Source: Pyrenochaeta sp. MPI-SDFR-AT-0127 (taxonomy: Eukaryota > Ascomycota > Dothideomycetes > Pleosporales > Cucurbitariaceae). Taken from it: a DNA stretch of 64,000 nt. Below the pieces are notes generated by a model. The model had not been told where the DNA came from. It ran no database searches and was given only the letters and a program-made list of their open reading frames with translations. The translations under genes were made by a program, and so were the position numbers. Numbering within the stretch: position 1 is the stretch's first letter; each line of letters opens with the position of its first letter. The stretch is taken from assembly GCA_020747015.1 (NCBI GenBank), contig JAGTJM010000005.1:868001-932000 (forward strand). Reading direction: 5' to 3'. Of the stretch, positions 12,342-23,245 are shown piece by piece.

Positions 12342-13702
12342 GCGTTGCATCATTCGGTTTGGGTCGGAGTTGATCATCCTTCTGATCGGTTTTGTGCATA
12401 TCTCCTTCACACCATATTCCCCCTTATCATCCCGGTTTGGATACTCTCGTCCAGCTCTGCAACCTTTGGACATTGTTGCTTCTTGCACGATACCCCCCAT
12501 GTCTCGTGGTATTGGCCATCGCTCCACGTGGACGAGGGCGTTAATCCATCTCGGCCATTAGTCGTCAATGTCTATTTTGTTCAATGTCTAAAATTATCAG
12601 AAGTTGTCAATTCAAAAGTCACAAATAGCCTTCACATGCCTGCTTTGGTGACCTGTCGCTTCATCTCTAGTCGTAATCGCGCTTGCCAAGTGTCCCCACC
12701 CCTAACGTTACCCGCAGTTTATTTTTCGACCAACCATGACTGCATGGGCTGCAGCTTTGCTGAGGTGAGCTCCATGGCCATTGCCAGACCCCGTTCCACG
12801 GATGATCGTATTTTCGCTTCGGTTTTTTGTTGAGGTAGGTCGAGGAATGAAAGATCCCCCGGGCGATCAACCAGCCACAAGTGCCAAAACACCTTCTCAT
12901 CTTGAAACGCAGCCGCGCGCCACAACACCACAGATGTTACAGCATAGCGGGTAATGCTGGAGGTCGGAGAGCCAGAGAACTTCAGTGTAGGTACCTGTAG
13001 CTGGAATGAGGTCTTGGACTGTTGTAGCATCGAACCTTTGGAGGTGGAAATGTGGCCCACAAGCACTGGCCTCAGCACTGGCCTACTGTCGGTGGGAGCG
13101 ACTGAGGGATGTCATGGATGAGGTAGATGCTGCAACGACGGCAAGAGCGAGGGCTGAGAATGTCACAAAAAGGCGGTGAACATGAGCTGCGGGAACTGAG
13201 GTAAATGTTCGAAGGCTGCTCGTTAGCAACATTGCGAGGCAATGTGTGATCAATGAAGATCAGCATGGTGGAAGGGGCTCGAGAATGCCAGCATCAAAAA
13301 ACAAGCAGCAGGATTCCAGGCGATAGCCATGGTTAAGGCAGGCAGGATCAATGGCGTAAGGGATCACGATCTACGTCCCATTTTGCAGAGAAGCGATAGA
13401 CCGGTGCAGTACCAAGGGCGCGGACGCTGTCCTTGCATACCGAGCTAAGTGGATGTTCGGCACGCATCGCGCGGAGAGAATGCAGCATCAAGTGATTGCA
13501 TCACGAAGCGATTTCTACAAGTACATCTTTCGAATTTATTTCATTGATAGATTCCAGTTAATAAAAACTAACTCCGCATATTCCCATTGATATCTAAGCC
13601 ATTTACGGTGTACTCATACACGGCCGGCCCAAGCGGCCTCAAACTATGGCTAGCTCCGTGAATGCAAGGAAATCATATGCTTTTGCCGCCCATTAGGCCC
13701 GT
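12342..13702. other. intergenic region between convergent genes
   Basis: This 1.36-kb stretch separates the Asp f 4-like gene from BiP, which are convergent. A small direct repeat (GCACTGGCCT twice, near 13062-13084) is visible. Open frames are short and unrecognised. The last 200 nt before the BiP stop are AT-rich, as in a 3' UTR. Confidence 0.5.
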
Positions 13703-15898
13703 CTACAACTCATCGTGGTCAGGCTCAGCGTCATCGCCGCCTGGGCCACCAGCCGAGCCGTAAAGCTTGGAGGTAATGGGGTAGGCAACGTCAGACAGCT
13801 TCTGGAACTGCTCATCAAAGTCCTCAGCGGCGGCCTCAGCAGCGTTGGCCTCAAGCCAGTCCTGAGTCTCCTTAACGGCCTCGAGAAGGGATTCCTTGTC
13901 GTCCTCGTCGATCTTGCCGCCGAGACCCTCCTCGTCGTTGACCTGGTTCTTGAGGCTGTATGCGTAGTTCTCGAGCTTGTTGCGGGACTCAATACGTTCA
14001 CGGTTGGCCTTGTCCTCCTCAGCGTACTTCTCGGCCTCTTCGACCATGCGCTCGATGTCTTCGGTGGTCAGGCGACCCTTGTCATTGGTGATGGTAATGC
14101 TCTCAGCCTTGCCAGTACCCTTGTCGACAGCGGAAACCTTGAGGATACCGTTGGCATCAAGCTCGAAAGTGACCTCAATCTGGGGAACACCACGGGGCGC
14201 GGGACTGTATAACTGTTAGTGCTTGTTCACACTGATTGATTTCGAGAGAGAAACTTACGGAATGTTGGTGAGCTCAAACTTGCCGAGCTGGTTGTTGTCC
14301 TTGGTCATGGATCGTTCGCCTTCAAAGACTTGGATCAGGACAACGGGCTGGTTGTCAGCGGCGGTGGAGAAGATCTGGCTCTTCTTGGTAGGGATGGTAG
14401 TGCCACGTTTGATGAGATGGGTCATGACGCCGCCAGTGGTCTCAATACCGAGGGTAAGAGGGTTGACATCCATGAGAATGAGCTGGTCGGTAGCCGAGTC
14501 ACCAGCGAGAACACCACCCTGAACAGCGGCGCCGAAAGCGACAGCCTCGTCGGGGTTGACATCCTTGCGAGCCTTCTTTCCGAAGAACTCCTCAAGCATA
14601 GCCTGGACCTTGGGGATACGGGTAGAACCACCAACGAGGACAATGTCATCGATATCGCTCTTCTTCATTTTGGCGTCCTTGAGAACCTGCTCAACAGGCT
14701 TAAGAGTCTTCTTGAAGAGGTCGTTGTTCAATTCCTCGAACTTGGCGCGGGTAAGAGTCTCAGAGAAATCCTTGCCCTTGTGGAAAGACTCGATTTCGAT
14801 CTTGGTGGTCTTCTGGGACGAGAGCGTACGCTTGGCCTTCTCGACCTCGCGCTTCAGCTTACCCATGGTCTTAGCGTCCTTGGTGACATCGACGTCGTTC
14901 TCCTTGTTGTACTTCTTGGCGAGGTAGCTGATGACGCGGTTATCGAAATCTTCACCACCAAGATGAGTGTCACCAGCGGTAGACTGGACCTCGAAAACGC
15001 CCTCTTCGATAGTGAGGATAGACACATCGAAGGTACCACCACCGAGATCGTAGACGAGAACCTGGCGTTCCTTCTGGTCGGTCTTGTCAAGACCGTAGGC
15101 CAGAGCGGCAGCGGTGGGTTCGTTGACGACACGGAGAACATTGAGACCGGCGATAGTTCCAGCGTCCTTGGTGGCGGCACGCTGGGCGTCGTTGAAGTAG
15201 GCGGGGACGGTAACAACGGCGTTCTTGACTGGCTCGCCAAGATAGCTCTCAGCAACCTCCTTCATCTTGCCCAGGACCATGGCGGAGATTTCCTCGGGTG
15301 TGAAGGTCTTCTCCTCCTTGTGTACCTCGACGCTGACACGGGGCTGGCCACCTTTGTTGACGACCTTGAAGGGGAAGTGCTTGATATCATTCTGGACGGA
15401 CTTGTCGTTAAACTTTTGTCCAATGAGACGTTTCTGGCAAAGTAGTCAGTATTCGTGTGATTGAGCAGCGAGGTCAGAGTGAATGCTTACAATGTCGAAG
15501 ACGGTCCGGTGGGGGTTGCTGGCGAACTGATTCTTGGCGGCGTCTCCAACAAGACGCTCATCGTCGGTGAAGGCGACCCAGGAAGGAGTGATACGGTTAC
15601 CTGTAAAGGACACATGTCAGTTTGCGTCTTGTAGAGTTGTGGTGCAGGCCGACTCACCCTGGTCGTTGACCATGATTTCAACCTTGCCGTTCTTCATGAT
15701 TCCCACACAAGAGTAGGTGGTTCCCAAATCAATACCAATGACGGGGCCGGAGACAGCATTGCTGTCCTCCTTGAGGGGCTCCTGGTCCTGGGCGTGTGCT
15801 GTCTTTGCCAGCATCAAACCGCCGACGAGGACGAGGAGAAGATAAAACGCAATCGACCATGTCGAGCGCTTGCTGGCGCTCCGCGAGCTTCGCGCCAT
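13703..15898 (-). CDS. KAR2: ER chaperone BiP/Kar2 (HSP70)
   Basis: Endoplasmic-reticulum HSP70 chaperone that imports and folds secretory proteins and senses unfolded-protein stress. The four exons are 15898-15658, 15600-15491, 15433-14259 and 14204-13703. The introns are 54-57 nt with GTGAGT, GTAAGC and GTAAGT donors. The product is 675 residues, the usual fungal BiP length. It starts with a signal peptide ending near residue 36 (LMLAKTAHAQDQ). The ATPase domain has GPVIGIDLGTTYSCVG, VYDLGGGTFDVS and IVLVGGSTRIPKVQ. The substrate-binding domain has LTLGIETTGGVMTHLI. The C-terminus is HDEL, the ER retrieval signal. All parts are intact. With many secreted proteins in this window, BiP is the general folding partner, but no special link is implied by position. 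Confidence 0.97.
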
Positions 15899-18162
15899 CG
15901 TGTATGTGTTGTGGAGAGTCTATAGAAGACGGTGGCCTCGAATGGCAAATTCCCAAGAGTGCGGGCGTAACTCTTTCACGAGCTCGCGTTGCGGTGGGGG
16001 TGGAGAAGACAAGAGGCTCCGGGTATCAAAAAAAGAAAAGTGGAAGGTGGTTGGTTCTTGAAGAGGATGGAGGAGGAAGAGTGAAAGCCGGCGGTGTGCT
16101 GGCGTTATATGGATAGCGGGTCCTGAACTATTCGAAGTGAACAGCTTGCGATTTCGACTTTGGAGCCTCACCGCCTCCGGATGCGGTCTAGCGTGTGTCT
16201 TCAAGCAAGTGCGACCGTGGCTCCTTCCCCCAACCGCACGCACATCAGCCTCAATCTCGCCTGCTTCTATGCCGCCGTGTTACAGGACACGTGTAGTCTT
16301 ACTGGGGTTGCTTGAAATTTCTACAATATTCGCCGTCTCCTGTGTGACTCTGCGCTCATGCATGCAGCCCAGGCACCCCGAAGGCCAATGTGGCTGCTAC
16401 CTGTCCTTGTCCTCACCGCTAGCACTTTCTGCCCCCCCCCCCCAAAACCTTTTTGTGTTCCTGCCCCTCCCCTATCGCCTATCGCAGGGCTGCCCCGCGC
16501 TAGGGGCCTGTGTCAGCCTCATCCCGTCAGAGAATCCTTCACGCCATGCTTCCAGGTGTCCTTTTGCGGTATTCTTTGTATAGCAAGCGCCGCAGAAGTT
16601 GGCCATCTGTTCTCATTGCGCTTAGTCCGTTAATGTCGGGACATTAGCTTCTATGACTCTTCTGTCTCGCTGTGCAATGACTCCAAAAATGTCGAGTGAA
16701 CAGACCCGGATCATCTGGCCATTCCGTGCAAATGCTAAAGAAGTATCCAGTATATTCTGCCCCTTCATGCTGGTGAAGTACTCCACCACCTTCCTTCACA
16801 ATTCCTCCCAGTTCTGCACTTCTCGTGGCCTCCACCTCTGCCTTTTCTGCGTGTGTCACCGCCCGTGTCGCCGTGGCCTCCGTGAGTATCTTGAGCCGCT
16901 TGCCAGATCAATTACCCCTGGGTTTGCTGTCATTCTACTGCATTCAGTATTTCTCAGAACCATTGATCATAGCACTAAAGGATTGGCGTCATGAGACGTT
17001 GTGTGTGGCTAGATTTGTGGCATGTCAGCACCTTCAGGGGACCCAGGGACCCCAGGAGGCCCATTGACTTCAGTTTGTTCAAAGCTTTGGGCGCATAAAC
17101 CCTTGGGACTCTCGACTCGGAAGTTTGAAAAATACGGCATCGATCACAGCACTAAATATTGGCAACCTGACGCACTTCGTACTGCAAGTCCCAACCAAGG
17201 CCAGCACGAATGCTTGGCTGATTTTGACATTGTTGGTCTCCTGCCCTATGGCAGATTAGAGATTGGACGCTTTTGACTACCCACGCAAGACAACAATTCT
17301 TGTGAAGAACAATTGCCTCTAGGCTGACATTGAACGTCACATTATGTCGGGAAAAAATGGCCTTTGGCTGGACTTTAGTGAGGTATTCATCTGCCTACTA
17401 TACTTCCAAGCCAGTTGCGTTGTGCTCACTCCTCGTGGTCACTGCACTAATAGAAGGCAAGCCCCGTGTACATAAGGATAAAAACCCCTCAGGTTCGACT
17501 CACCCTTGGTATACTCGATTGAGAAATCTTCACTGGAGGTCGATCGCAGCACTAGAGGCCTGGAACGGCAGTGTTCGGCGGAAAGTCGCAAACAAAAAGT
17601 GCTTGAAGTGCAACGGCCATCTCCAAGGCGCATTGATGCTATGCGACGTGATTTCAAATCGAAAAAGGAGATAGAGACAGCCCAATAACGTCTGAAAATG
17701 ACGTTCCATGGCCCCATTAATCGCACAGGCAAGGCTTACACTACTCGGCTATGGCTGTCAGCACGTGTGTAAGCATGAAAGTATGGTTCTGACTGGCTCC
17801 ACCATGGCACAGTGACCGCCTCACCGGGTATACCTAATGTTTGAGGAACCACCTGGTACTCTCCCAACAATATCGGCGAATGCGACATGAGGCGATGTGT
17901 ATCTGACAAATCAACATCACCAGTCTGCTTAGTTGCCAGTGACGTGTGAGCCTCATTAGGAAAGGCGGGGCACCATTTTGCCCCACTTCTAAGGGTCTAA
18001 TGTATGCTTTCCGAAAACAAACGTCACCATCGGTACTTTCGAGAAGAGTGGGAGCGCCTATAAAGATAATTTGGCCGTCCATCTTTGGATCTGGCATCGC
18101 TTTGAAGATTTGCCGTATACCCTTACTTACCTCTATACACAAAGCACTTTCAATTCTCAAAT
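15899..18162. other. divergent intergenic region between BiP and the OYE gene
   Basis: This 2.26-kb stretch contains the BiP promoter (right of 15898) and the promoter of the oxidoreductase at 18163. It has a C-run at about 16431-16443 and two similar short blocks, GATCATAGCACTAAAGG at 16965 and GATCACAGCACTAAATA at 17142, with a weaker third at 17542. Open frames of up to 148 codons exist but have no recognisable features. I see no supported gene. Confidence 0.45.
16285..16294 (-). promoter_or_regulatory. possible unfolded-protein-response element upstream of BiP
   Basis: On the BiP coding strand this reads ACACGTGTCC, about 390 nt before the ATG. It contains ACGTGTC, the core of the yeast UPRE-2 type site, and is a plausible Hac1/HacA binding sequence. 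It does not fully match the Aspergillus HacA consensus as I remember it. The call rests on one motif and location only. Confidence 0.3.
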
Positions 18163-19491
18163 ATGGGTGCTGAAGCCAATACCGACAACCCTCACTCTCA
18201 TCATGCCATCCCGAAGAATATTCCAGAAGATGATAGTTTAAGAAACAAGGCCGCGCCTGGCGTAGGTACTTGACTGTAACAACTCAAAGACCCCGTTTGC
18301 TAACATGTCTAGGTCTCGTACTTTACTCCTGAACAAGAACCACCTGCAGGAACTGCAATCGGAATGCACGATGGCAGCTCCAAGATCCCAAAGCTCTTCA
18401 CCCCACTCAAGCTGCGTGGTCTCAAGATCCAGAATCGCCTTGCGCTCTCACCTCTCTGCCAGTACTCAGCTGAAGATGGGCATCATACAGCCTGGCATCT
18501 CGCGCATCTCGGTGGTATTATTCAGCGTGGCCCGGGTCTAACCCTCGTTGAGGCGACTGCCGTCCAGGCGGAAGGTAGGATCACGCCAGAAGACTCCGGA
18601 CTATGGAAGGACTCGCAGATTGAGCCTCTTCGTAAGATTGTCGAGTTCGCGCACTCCCAAAACCAGAAGATTGGTATCCAGCTCGCACACGCAGGCCGCA
18701 AGGCGAGCACTGTTGCTCCATGGTTGAGCAAAGGTGACATTGCTCCCAAAGAATTGAACGGTTGGCCGGACAACGTCTATGCGCCCTCAGCAATCGCTTT
18801 CAATGACCATCACTGCCAGCCCAAGGAGATGACCAAGGAGGATATTGAGAATTTCAAAACCGCATTCAAGCAAGCCATCCAGCGTGCCCTCAAGGCAGGC
18901 TTCGACACCATCGAAATCCACAACGCCCATGGTTATCTTCTGCACTCTTTCCTCTCTCCCGCCTCCAACAAGCGCACAGACAACTATGGAGGCTCCTTTG
19001 AGAATCGCATTCGTCTGACCCTTGAAGTCGTCGACCTCGCCCGGCAAACAATCCCAGAGGATATGCCCCTTATCCTCCGAATCAGTGCGACTGACTGGCT
19101 CGAAGAGGCTGGCATCGAAGGCTGGACCCTCGACCAAACCGTCAAGCTGGCGGAGATCCTCGCGGACCGTGGGGTGGACCTCCTTGATGTCTCTTCTGGC
19201 GGACTTCACGAGAAGCAACATATCCACGGAGGACCAGGCTACCAGGAGCCATTTGCCAAAGCTGTCAAAGACAAGGTCGGCGACAAGTTGCTCGTTGGTA
19301 CCGTCGGAAGCATCACAAATGGCAAGCAAGCAAACGGCTACCTCGAAGACGATAACCTAGACGTTGCCTTCATTGGCCGCATGTTCCAAAAGAACCCTGG
19401 CTTCGTATGGGCGTGCGCCGACGACCTCGGTGTCGAGGGTCGCTGGGCAAACCAGATCCGCTGGGGCTTTGGAGGACGCGGCAAGAAGTAA
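18163..19491 (+). CDS. NADH:flavin oxidoreductase, old yellow enzyme family
   Basis: Predicted FMN-dependent ene-reductase that reduces activated C=C bonds with NAD(P)H. Exon 1 is 18163-18261. The intron 18262-18312 has GTAGGT, a CTAAC branch site and GTCTAG. Exon 2 is 18313-19491, giving 425 residues. The TIM-barrel start is near residue 59 (KLFTPLKLRGLKIQNRLAL). The following LCQYSAEDG, with Cys at residue 82, matches the YqjM-like (thermophilic) class rather than yeast OYE1. Further YqjM-like blocks are GIQLAHAGRKAS, the catalytic pair in IEIHNAHGYLLHSFLSP, SNKRTDNYGGSFENR and VGTVGSI. The N-terminal 50 residues with a His-rich patch (NPHSHHA) and SYFTPEQEPPAG are a common fungal extension. 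It is convergent with the DUF2235 gene. Confidence 0.92.
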
Positions 19492-19904
19492 GTGTAACTT
19501 GTCACACGTGTCTTACTTATACGTCGTATTTTCGATGATGCTTCAGTCTCTTCTTCGCATATTGTGGGTTTCTTTTATGATTACGAGGGGTGGTTTTCCT
19601 TCGCTTCTTAGAACAAGATAGAACACGGTTAATGAGAATGATGTCTAATTCCATCTCCCAGGGACCAAATAATTGACAAGAAGGCGTTTGCGAATGAAGC
19701 TGCATTCACGTTGCATAAGGGTGAATAGGTAGAATAGCTCACAGCAATGAAAATGTGAGAAAATGATGTCTTGCCGAAAGGTTTGTGTGTTTCTTCCAAA
19801 CTCCTCCTGTAGCTGTCTGAAAAGATTTGCTTTCGCATCGACAGCCTATGCGGCATAGCCAGACCATTAAACATCATAGGTCTCAGGACAAGTTTGATCC
19901 GATT
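19492..19904. other. convergent 3' region
   Basis: These 413 nt between the stops of the OYE gene and the DUF2235 gene are AT-rich and hold only short open frames. They are probably the two 3' UTRs and terminators. Confidence 0.5.
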
Positions 19905-21452
19905 TCATGATGCTGTTCTCTTCTTTCCAAACACCCGTCGCCATAGCAAGAAGCTCTCATACGTCCGACTCGGATATCTTTCCTTCTTCCATTCATTCGT
20001 CCCTATCATCTTTGCTTGTCCTTCTACACTGAACGCCATGTCCTTGCCATTGACTTGTACATTTTCTTGCTGCATATATGGATACACGTCTCCAGCGACC
20101 CCTGGTATTCGTCTGTCCGCCGTTGCCGTCAAGATACCGACAATCGTCTTGATTCCCAGCAAGTCCTTGATGTTGTCTCCAAGCTGTGGGATCAGGCGGT
20201 TGAGCAGGGACGTGACGAATCGAAAAGTGCGTTGTATACTGCCCCAGATGATACCGGCGGGCGCGTAGTTTATTACGTCGCCGTAAATGTCACCACTTCC
20301 AGTGTTCTTCGCTCCTGGACCACCCATGCGTTCGCTTAGTTTCTGGATGTGGACTCCGACATTGGCAATCACGGGATTTTGCGAGTTGGCGTCGGCTTCT
20401 TGTATGCCCTCTAATAACCACCGTAGGACACAATCGCTAAGCACTTCGTTTGGATATATTGTCTTAGACAGCAGATCAGGCAACCAGCCTAGTAATCCTT
20501 CGATCCAATTCCCCGGACTCTGTCGTACGAAGCGAAAGGTCATGCGCCCTACATCGTAATGTGTGCCAGGAAACCACTTTTGTCTCACAGTCGCTTTCTC
20601 TTTCTTTTCCTTATTGTCATCGTTGGGGTATATCAGGCAAGGCTGGAAGATCCACAATCGATCGTGCAGCGCAGGTGCATGATAGACGTATTGAATAACC
20701 GAAGAAGCTTGTTGATCGAAGAATTCAAACGGACTCCAGTCAAACCCTATGCCAGCATTAAGACGAGGTATACCTAGTGCCCCAACTGTATCGATACACC
20801 CCATGAACCGTATCGGTCGATGTTCTGGCCACACTCTCGTGTCATCACGCTTCAGGCGTTGGCATTCCTCGCTTTTGGGTGCGTCCATGGGAAGGTTTGA
20901 ACGGTAAGTGCGGAAGATGTCGTAGCACAGTCTGTGAACCTCTTCCTCTGAGTATTCTGGGAGACGCTTGATGATTCCGCAGTTGTTGATCATGCCTGCA
21001 ACACAACGGATTGTGAAGGCGCCGCGGCTGAAGCCGAAGAGCCAGATTTCGTGATCAGAGGTGTAGTTCTCGACGATGAATTTATAGACGTTTATGCATT
21101 CATCGCCAAATGCGGAAGCAGTTGCGCCATCCCAAATGTATTCGAGAAATGTGCGATTCAGGCCAACACCTTCTTGGTAGCCTGCAATTATATTGTCTTG
21201 AGCGGGAAGGCCGTCAGCGCCATGCAGTTGGTCGTCAAAGTCGTAGTTCGCTTTCCTGTGTGGTTCGATGCGATGTACTGTTGCAGGCTCTTGCGTTGAA
21301 TTGTTTTCGTACTTTACTTCTCCGACTAAGTTTGCAAGTTGTCGGATGTTACTCGCTGGTGCGTTTGCTACATTTGTTTCGCGGCCGACCCATGTACCAT
21401 CACAGAAGATGGCAAGACGCTTAGACGGGCGAGAAGATGTTGCTGAAGGCAT
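19905..21452 (-). CDS. DUF2235 alpha/beta-hydrolase-like protein
   Basis: Intronless gene for 515 residues. It begins SKRLAIFCDGTWVGRE, the typical opening of the DUF2235 domain, which is shared with the bacterial Tle1 phospholipase effectors. The nucleophile-elbow motif LFGFSRGAFTIRC lies at residues 138-150, with Ser142 in GFSRG. Other family blocks are FMGCIDTVGALGIP and FPGTHYDVG, the latter offering an Asp and a His for a Ser-His-Asp triad. No signal peptide is seen, so it is likely cytosolic. A C-terminal stretch of about 100 residues is less conserved. Fungal members are numerous and functionally uncharacterised. A lipase or esterase activity is inferred only from the family. Confidence 0.88.
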   Translation of the reverse strand: MPSATSSRPSKRLAIFCDGTWVGRETNVANAPASNIRQLANLVGEVKYENNSTQEPATVHRIEPHRKANYDFDDQLHGADGLPAQDNIIAGYQEGVGLNRTFLEYIWDGATASAFGDECINVYKFIVENYTSDHEIWLFGFSRGAFTIRCVAGMINNCGIIKRLPEYSEEEVHRLCYDIFRTYRSNLPMDAPKSEECQRLKRDDTRVWPEHRPIRFMGCIDTVGALGIPRLNAGIGFDWSPFEFFDQQASSVIQYVYHAPALHDRLWIFQPCLIYPNDDNKEKKEKATVRQKWFPGTHYDVGRMTFRFVRQSPGNWIEGLLGWLPDLLSKTIYPNEVLSDCVLRWLLEGIQEADANSQNPVIANVGVHIQKLSERMGGPGAKNTGSGDIYGDVINYAPAGIIWGSIQRTFRFVTSLLNRLIPQLGDNIKDLLGIKTIVGILTATADRRIPGVAGDVYPYMQQENVQVNGKDMAFSVEGQAKMIGTNEWKKERYPSRTYESFLLWRRVFGKKRTAS

Positions 21453-22040
21453 CTTAGCCTCTTCGTATAAACGAGGTTGAGGGCTGAAAGGGAGTAGGAA
21501 AACCTGTCAAGAACATGCGGGGGTAGGCTGAGGGTGAGGAGGGTAGCAGAAGAAGCGCAAACACAATGGGCCGTGTGATGAGACTTTAAAAGCAGGCACT
21601 AATGGAATTCTGTCGTACTGGCTTACTTACTCCAGTTTCAGGAGCTGAACTGGAGTTCATCGATTAGGTGTGGTTGCCTTTCGATGATGGTGTCCAGGGT
21701 GTCCGCGTGCCAAACGCCCCTAAGTCACGCACACTATAACCCGGCGGAATGTTCCGAGACACAACACGAGCTCAAAGTTAGAGCAGAAGGAAGTACTATC
21801 GTAGGATACGGACTATTATTGGGTATACGTAGGTGTCCAGAAAGAATATGACGTCATGCTCCCCTGTAGTCCGTGCTAGCGTGGAACGGTGTATTGTTTC
21901 AATGCCAAGGTCTTGAGGTTGCGAGTCTGCCGATTGATCCTTGGATGGATTAAAGGACCTACTCGATGCTGAATTTGGCCGAATATCCAAATCAAGTGAA
22001 GGAACTCATTGCAACTTGTGCACTGATCTCAGTTCCGGTC
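21453..22040. other. intergenic region, DUF2235 promoter
   Basis: This 590-nt stretch holds the promoter of the minus-strand DUF2235 gene and the 3' end of MED7. I see no coding signal. Confidence 0.5.
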
Positions 22041-22886
22041 TTATTGTCCGAGAATCTCGTCCATAGCAACCCACATGTGCTTCTGTACATCGTTCGTCTT
22101 CTCTTGTACTGATACAACGAAGTCATCCAAGATCTGTGTTTCCTCCTTCTCCCTAGGGACGTCTCTGCCAAACCCTTCCAAAACTCCGCGAACCTTCTCT
22201 CTCATGCTCCTCACGCCTTCAACTTCCTGCTTTTTCTTCCGCACCTGATCCTCCATTTTCCCGATGAGCGTCTCCCTTGCCTGATGGGGCCGGTATTGAT
22301 TGATCAAGGCATGCATATTCGTTACCATGGTCAATATGTCTGCAAGCTTCTCGTCTTTGGCGGGGGAGATGGGGTTCATTGCGACAATTCCGAGGAGCGA
22401 CATGTAGGAGAGGAGAATGCTGCGCAGGAGGCGATACAGATACTTTTGAGGGTCGAGCGTTGTGGTTGCAGAGGGCTGGGTGGAGGCGTCGTTTGCGGGT
22501 GTGGAGGAAGGGTAGAGTTGTTCGTATTTCCAATCTTCCAGTACACCCTGCTCTTTCATCTTTGAGCTAATCCACTCCATGTTCTTGGTGAACAAATCCG
22601 TCCCCTTTGCTCTTGTTGTTGTTCCAAAAACGTTGAATTCTTCATCGTCTGCGGGTGGTTCAGGTGGAACGAGATACCGTAGCTCGGTCGGCAGCGCGAG
22701 AATCTGCTCCAAGGACAGCTGTGGTGCAGAATGGTCATTTTCCTCGTCGCTAGCTGCGCTCTCATTCTTCAGCTGCTTCAATCGCTCTAGATTCTCCGCA
22801 GTGAAGTGTCTGTAGAAATGCGGGGGATCGGGAAAGAAGCTTAAGATCAGGTCCTCGTCCTGTTGTTGCTGTTGTGCATCAGCCAT
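22041..22886 (-). CDS. MED7: Mediator complex subunit 7
   Basis: Subunit of the middle module of Mediator, which links transcription factors to RNA polymerase II in the nucleus. The 281-residue frame starts MADAQQQQQDEDLILSFF. The family opening FFPDPPHFYRHFTAENLERL follows, then LPTELRYLVPPEPP, and the long helical part DPQKYLYRLLRSILLSYM and INQYRPHQARETLIGKMEDQ. The C-terminal third is a coiled coil (KMEDQVRKKKQEVEGVRSM), which in yeast pairs with Med21. The same frame is open up to an ATG at 22997 (MMFVPLTKYTK), but the start at 22886 fits the usual Med7 N-terminus better. The gene appears intronless and intact. Confidence 0.92.
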   Translation of the reverse strand: MADAQQQQQDEDLILSFFPDPPHFYRHFTAENLERLKQLKNESAASDEENDHSAPQLSLEQILALPTELRYLVPPEPPADDEEFNVFGTTTRAKGTDLFTKNMEWISSKMKEQGVLEDWKYEQLYPSSTPANDASTQPSATTTLDPQKYLYRLLRSILLSYMSLLGIVAMNPISPAKDEKLADILTMVTNMHALINQYRPHQARETLIGKMEDQVRKKKQEVEGVRSMREKVRGVLEGFGRDVPREKEETQILDDFVVSVQEKTNDVQKHMWVAMDEILGQ

Positions 22887-23245
22887 TTCTGACGAATATA
22901 AGCCGCGGTCGGATATAGAAGCCCCTGCAAATACGTGTTGAGCCTCAGCAACGAGTTGGGTGAGTTTGGTATATTTGGTCAGAGGTACAAACATCACGTG
23001 GCTGCCAAGCCTCTATCGATAAGCTTCTTGAGTTGGTTCGTGCACACTACTGATTGATTTGGCAGACAACAAGGAGATGAGGGTGTATATGGCTACACAG
23101 ATCTATCTGAACAAATTCTAGCAGACTACTGGGAAATCCAGAGCTGCGGGATATCAAAGCAATTTTACTGCAAACCCTGAACGCCTTTGTATCCAATCTA
23201 TCTCACTTCAGAATCACCATCTATGAAGCGGTTACTGGAGTATGA
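22887..23245. other. intergenic, MED7 promoter
   Basis: This short stretch separates the minus-strand MED7 from the minus-strand secreted orphan. An in-frame extension of MED7 to 22997 is possible. I see nothing else. Confidence 0.4.

Noticed and set aside
17492..17506. GGTTCGACTC, like the T-arm box of a tRNA gene
   Set aside because: No matching A box or acceptor stem is found upstream at the proper distance.
22886..22997. N-terminal extension of MED7
   Set aside because: The frame is open, but the family normally begins close to the FFPDPPHFYRHFT block, so the nearer ATG was preferred.
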